NCBI GenBank assembly: GCA_903958265.1
Contig: CAJBSQ010000517.1
Location: 1 to 6,928, forward strand
DNA length: 6,928 nt
Reading direction: 5' to 3'
From: an uncultured Planctomycetaceae bacterium
GTDB lineage: Bacteria; Planctomycetota; Planctomycetia; Pirellulales; UBA1268
The notes under the pieces were generated by a model. The model saw only the letters and a list, made by a program, of their open reading frames with translations, was not told the origin of the DNA and searched no databases. The position numbers were made by a program, and so were the translations under genes. Shown here in pieces: positions 5,792 to 6,928 of this stretch. The first letter of the stretch is position 1. Each line of letters begins with the position of its first letter.

Positions 5792-6928
5792 ATGAGCCAC
5801 CCAGCCTCCCACGACGAACTGTTGATCGTAAGCGTGTCGGGATTGCGGGGCGTGGTCGGCGCGTCGCTCACCGACGAGGTGGCCGTTCGCTACATCCATG
5901 CCTTCGTGACCACGCTCCCACCCGGCCCGATCGTCGTCGGTCGTGACGGCCGCCAGAGCGGCCCTCCGCTTGCGGCGGCGATCACCGCCCATCTCGTGCG
6001 GCTCGGCCGCGACGTGATCGACTGCGGTGTCGCCGCGACGCCGACCATCGGCATCGTCGTCCGCGACCGCGGGGCCGCCGGCGGGGTCCAGCTCTCGGCC
6101 AGTCACAACCCGGCTCGCTACAACGGCCTCAAGCTCTTCTCCGCCGCAGGCCGCGTGCTCGCAGCGGCGGCGGGTCGCGAGGTGCTTGCGGCCTACAAAG
6201 CGCTTCCCGCGGGCATGCCGCCGCTCCCCGATGCGGAGCCCGGCACGAGGCTCGAGCATGACGGCACGCCTGCCCATGTTCGCCTGGTCGCCGCCACGGT
6301 CGATGTCGAGGCGATCCGCCGCCGCCGGCCGAAGGTCTGGCTCGACAGCGGCCACGGCGCCGGCAGCCGCGTGGCGCGGCCACTCCTCGAGCACCTCGGC
6401 TGCGACCTGGTGATCGAAGGGGGCACGCCCGACGGCCTGTTCGAGCACCAGCCCGAGCCCACCGCCGAAAACCTCGCGGGCCTGCTGCCGCGGATCCCGC
6501 GGAGCGGCGCCGACATCGGCTTCTTTCAGGACCCCGATGCCGATCGGCTGGCAATCGCCACGGCCGACGGTCGGTATGTCGGAGAGGAGGCGACGCTCGC
6601 GCTCGCAGTCGAGGGCGTGCTTGCGAAGATGCCCGGGCCGGTGGTGGTCAACTGCTCGACGAGCGGCATGACCGCGGCCATCTGCGGGAAGCGGGGAGTG
6701 GCCTGCCACGTCTCGAAGGTCGGCGAGGCGAACGTCGTCGATGCGATGCTCGCCCACGGGGCGGTGCTCGGTGGCGAGGGGAATGGCGGAGTGATCGATC
6801 CCCGCGTGGTGCTCGTCCGCGACAGCTTCGTGGCCATGGCCCTGGTCCTGGAGCGGTTGGCCCTCGAGGGGGCCACGATCGAACGACTGGCCGCAGCACT
6901 GCCGCAGATGGTGATGAAGAAGACCGCG
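5792..6928 (+). CDS. GlmM-like phosphoglucosamine mutase/phosphomannomutase, 3' end outside window
   Basis: An uninterrupted frame of 379 codons runs from ATG at 5792 to the right edge without a stop. It encodes an alpha-D-phosphohexomutase. Visible are VSGLRGVVG (15-23), in the place of the FGTDGxRG loop; LSASHNP (101-107) with the phosphoserine Ser104; the metal-binding DPDADR (247-252); and the sugar loop GGEGNGG (327-333). Family length of about 450 residues implies that some 70-80 residues, including the C-terminal phosphate-binding loop, are missing. GlmM enzymes make glucosamine-1-P for peptidoglycan or lipopolysaccharide precursors. The GEGNGG and DPDADR loops differ from the usual bacterial GlmM forms (GEQSGH, DGDGDR) and resemble archaeal-type phosphoglucosamine/phosphomannomutases, so I give no symbol. 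No Shine-Dalgarno sequence precedes the ATG. An in-frame GTG at 5744, behind a G-run at 5733-5738, would add 16 residues but fits the family N-terminus less well. Confidence 0.88.
   Translation, partial: MSHPASHDELLIVSVSGLRGVVGASLTDEVAVRYIHAFVTTLPPGPIVVGRDGRQSGPPLAAAITAHLVRLGRDVIDCGVAATPTIGIVVRDRGAAGGVQLSASHNPARYNGLKLFSAAGRVLAAAAGREVLAAYKALPAGMPPLPDAEPGTRLEHDGTPAHVRLVAATVDVEAIRRRRPKVWLDSGHGAGSRVARPLLEHLGCDLVIEGGTPDGLFEHQPEPTAENLAGLLPRIPRSGADIGFFQDPDADRLAIATADGRYVGEEATLALAVEGVLAKMPGPVVVNCSTSGMTAAICGKRGVACHVSKVGEANVVDAMLAHGAVLGGEGNGGVIDPRVVLVRDSFVAMALVLERLALEGATIERLAAALPQMVMKKTA

Noticed and set aside
3857..6757. A single 966-aa minus-strand protein starting at 6757
   Set aside because: Residues before the MPQLSAPD start are antisense to the GlmM-like gene, which has all its family motifs. 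The extension is Arg/His/Ala-rich with no recognisable domain. The family start fits the ATG at 5722.

Overview
The window is high-GC DNA with five protein-coding genes. Two of them are cut by the window edges. The best taxonomic clue is the protein at 868-2256: its N-terminus carries an LEPR-XLL type motif (VERLEPRGMLSG), a hallmark of surface or exported proteins in Planctomycetota. High GC and scattered single genes without tight operons also fit a planctomycete, probably an environmental or uncultured lineage. That assignment is inference; no rRNA or other marker is present.

Layout from left to right. (1) 1-699 (+) is the C-terminal third of an alpha-glucan (glycogen/maltodextrin) phosphorylase with its pyridoxal-phosphate lysine. 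(2) 700-867 is a short intergenic region with a hairpin after the phosphorylase and a TTGACA-type promoter candidate. (3) 868-2256 (+) is an LEPR-XLL protein made almost wholly of four tandem Ig-like repeats of about 98 residues. (4) 2289-3698 (-) is a compact UvrC nucleotide-excision-repair endonuclease, 469 aa, that ends before the usual C-terminal helix-hairpin-helix domain. It converges on the LEPR gene with only 32 bp between the two stop codons. (5) 3857-5722 (-) is a 621-aa phosphoglucomutase/phosphomannomutase of the PgcA/PGM2 kind. (6) 5792-6928 (+), open at the right edge, is a second phosphohexomutase of a different, GlmM-like subfamily. It is transcribed divergently from gene 5 across a 69-bp gap.

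Three of the five genes handle sugar phosphates. The phosphorylase releases glucose-1-phosphate, the 621-aa mutase would interconvert it with glucose-6-phosphate, and the GlmM-like enzyme would feed amino-sugar or mannose-type precursors. The genes are not in one operon, so this link is functional inference only. The UvrC and surface-protein genes are unrelated to it.

The more interesting signals are small ones. Both uvrC and the GlmM-like gene have a -10-like hexamer exactly 9 nt before the ATG, as in leaderless transcripts. The mutase pair may share a symmetric bidirectional -10 element. UvrC is unusually short in its middle and at its C-terminus. I saw no mobile element, CRISPR array, tRNA, rRNA or convincing new multi-gene system.
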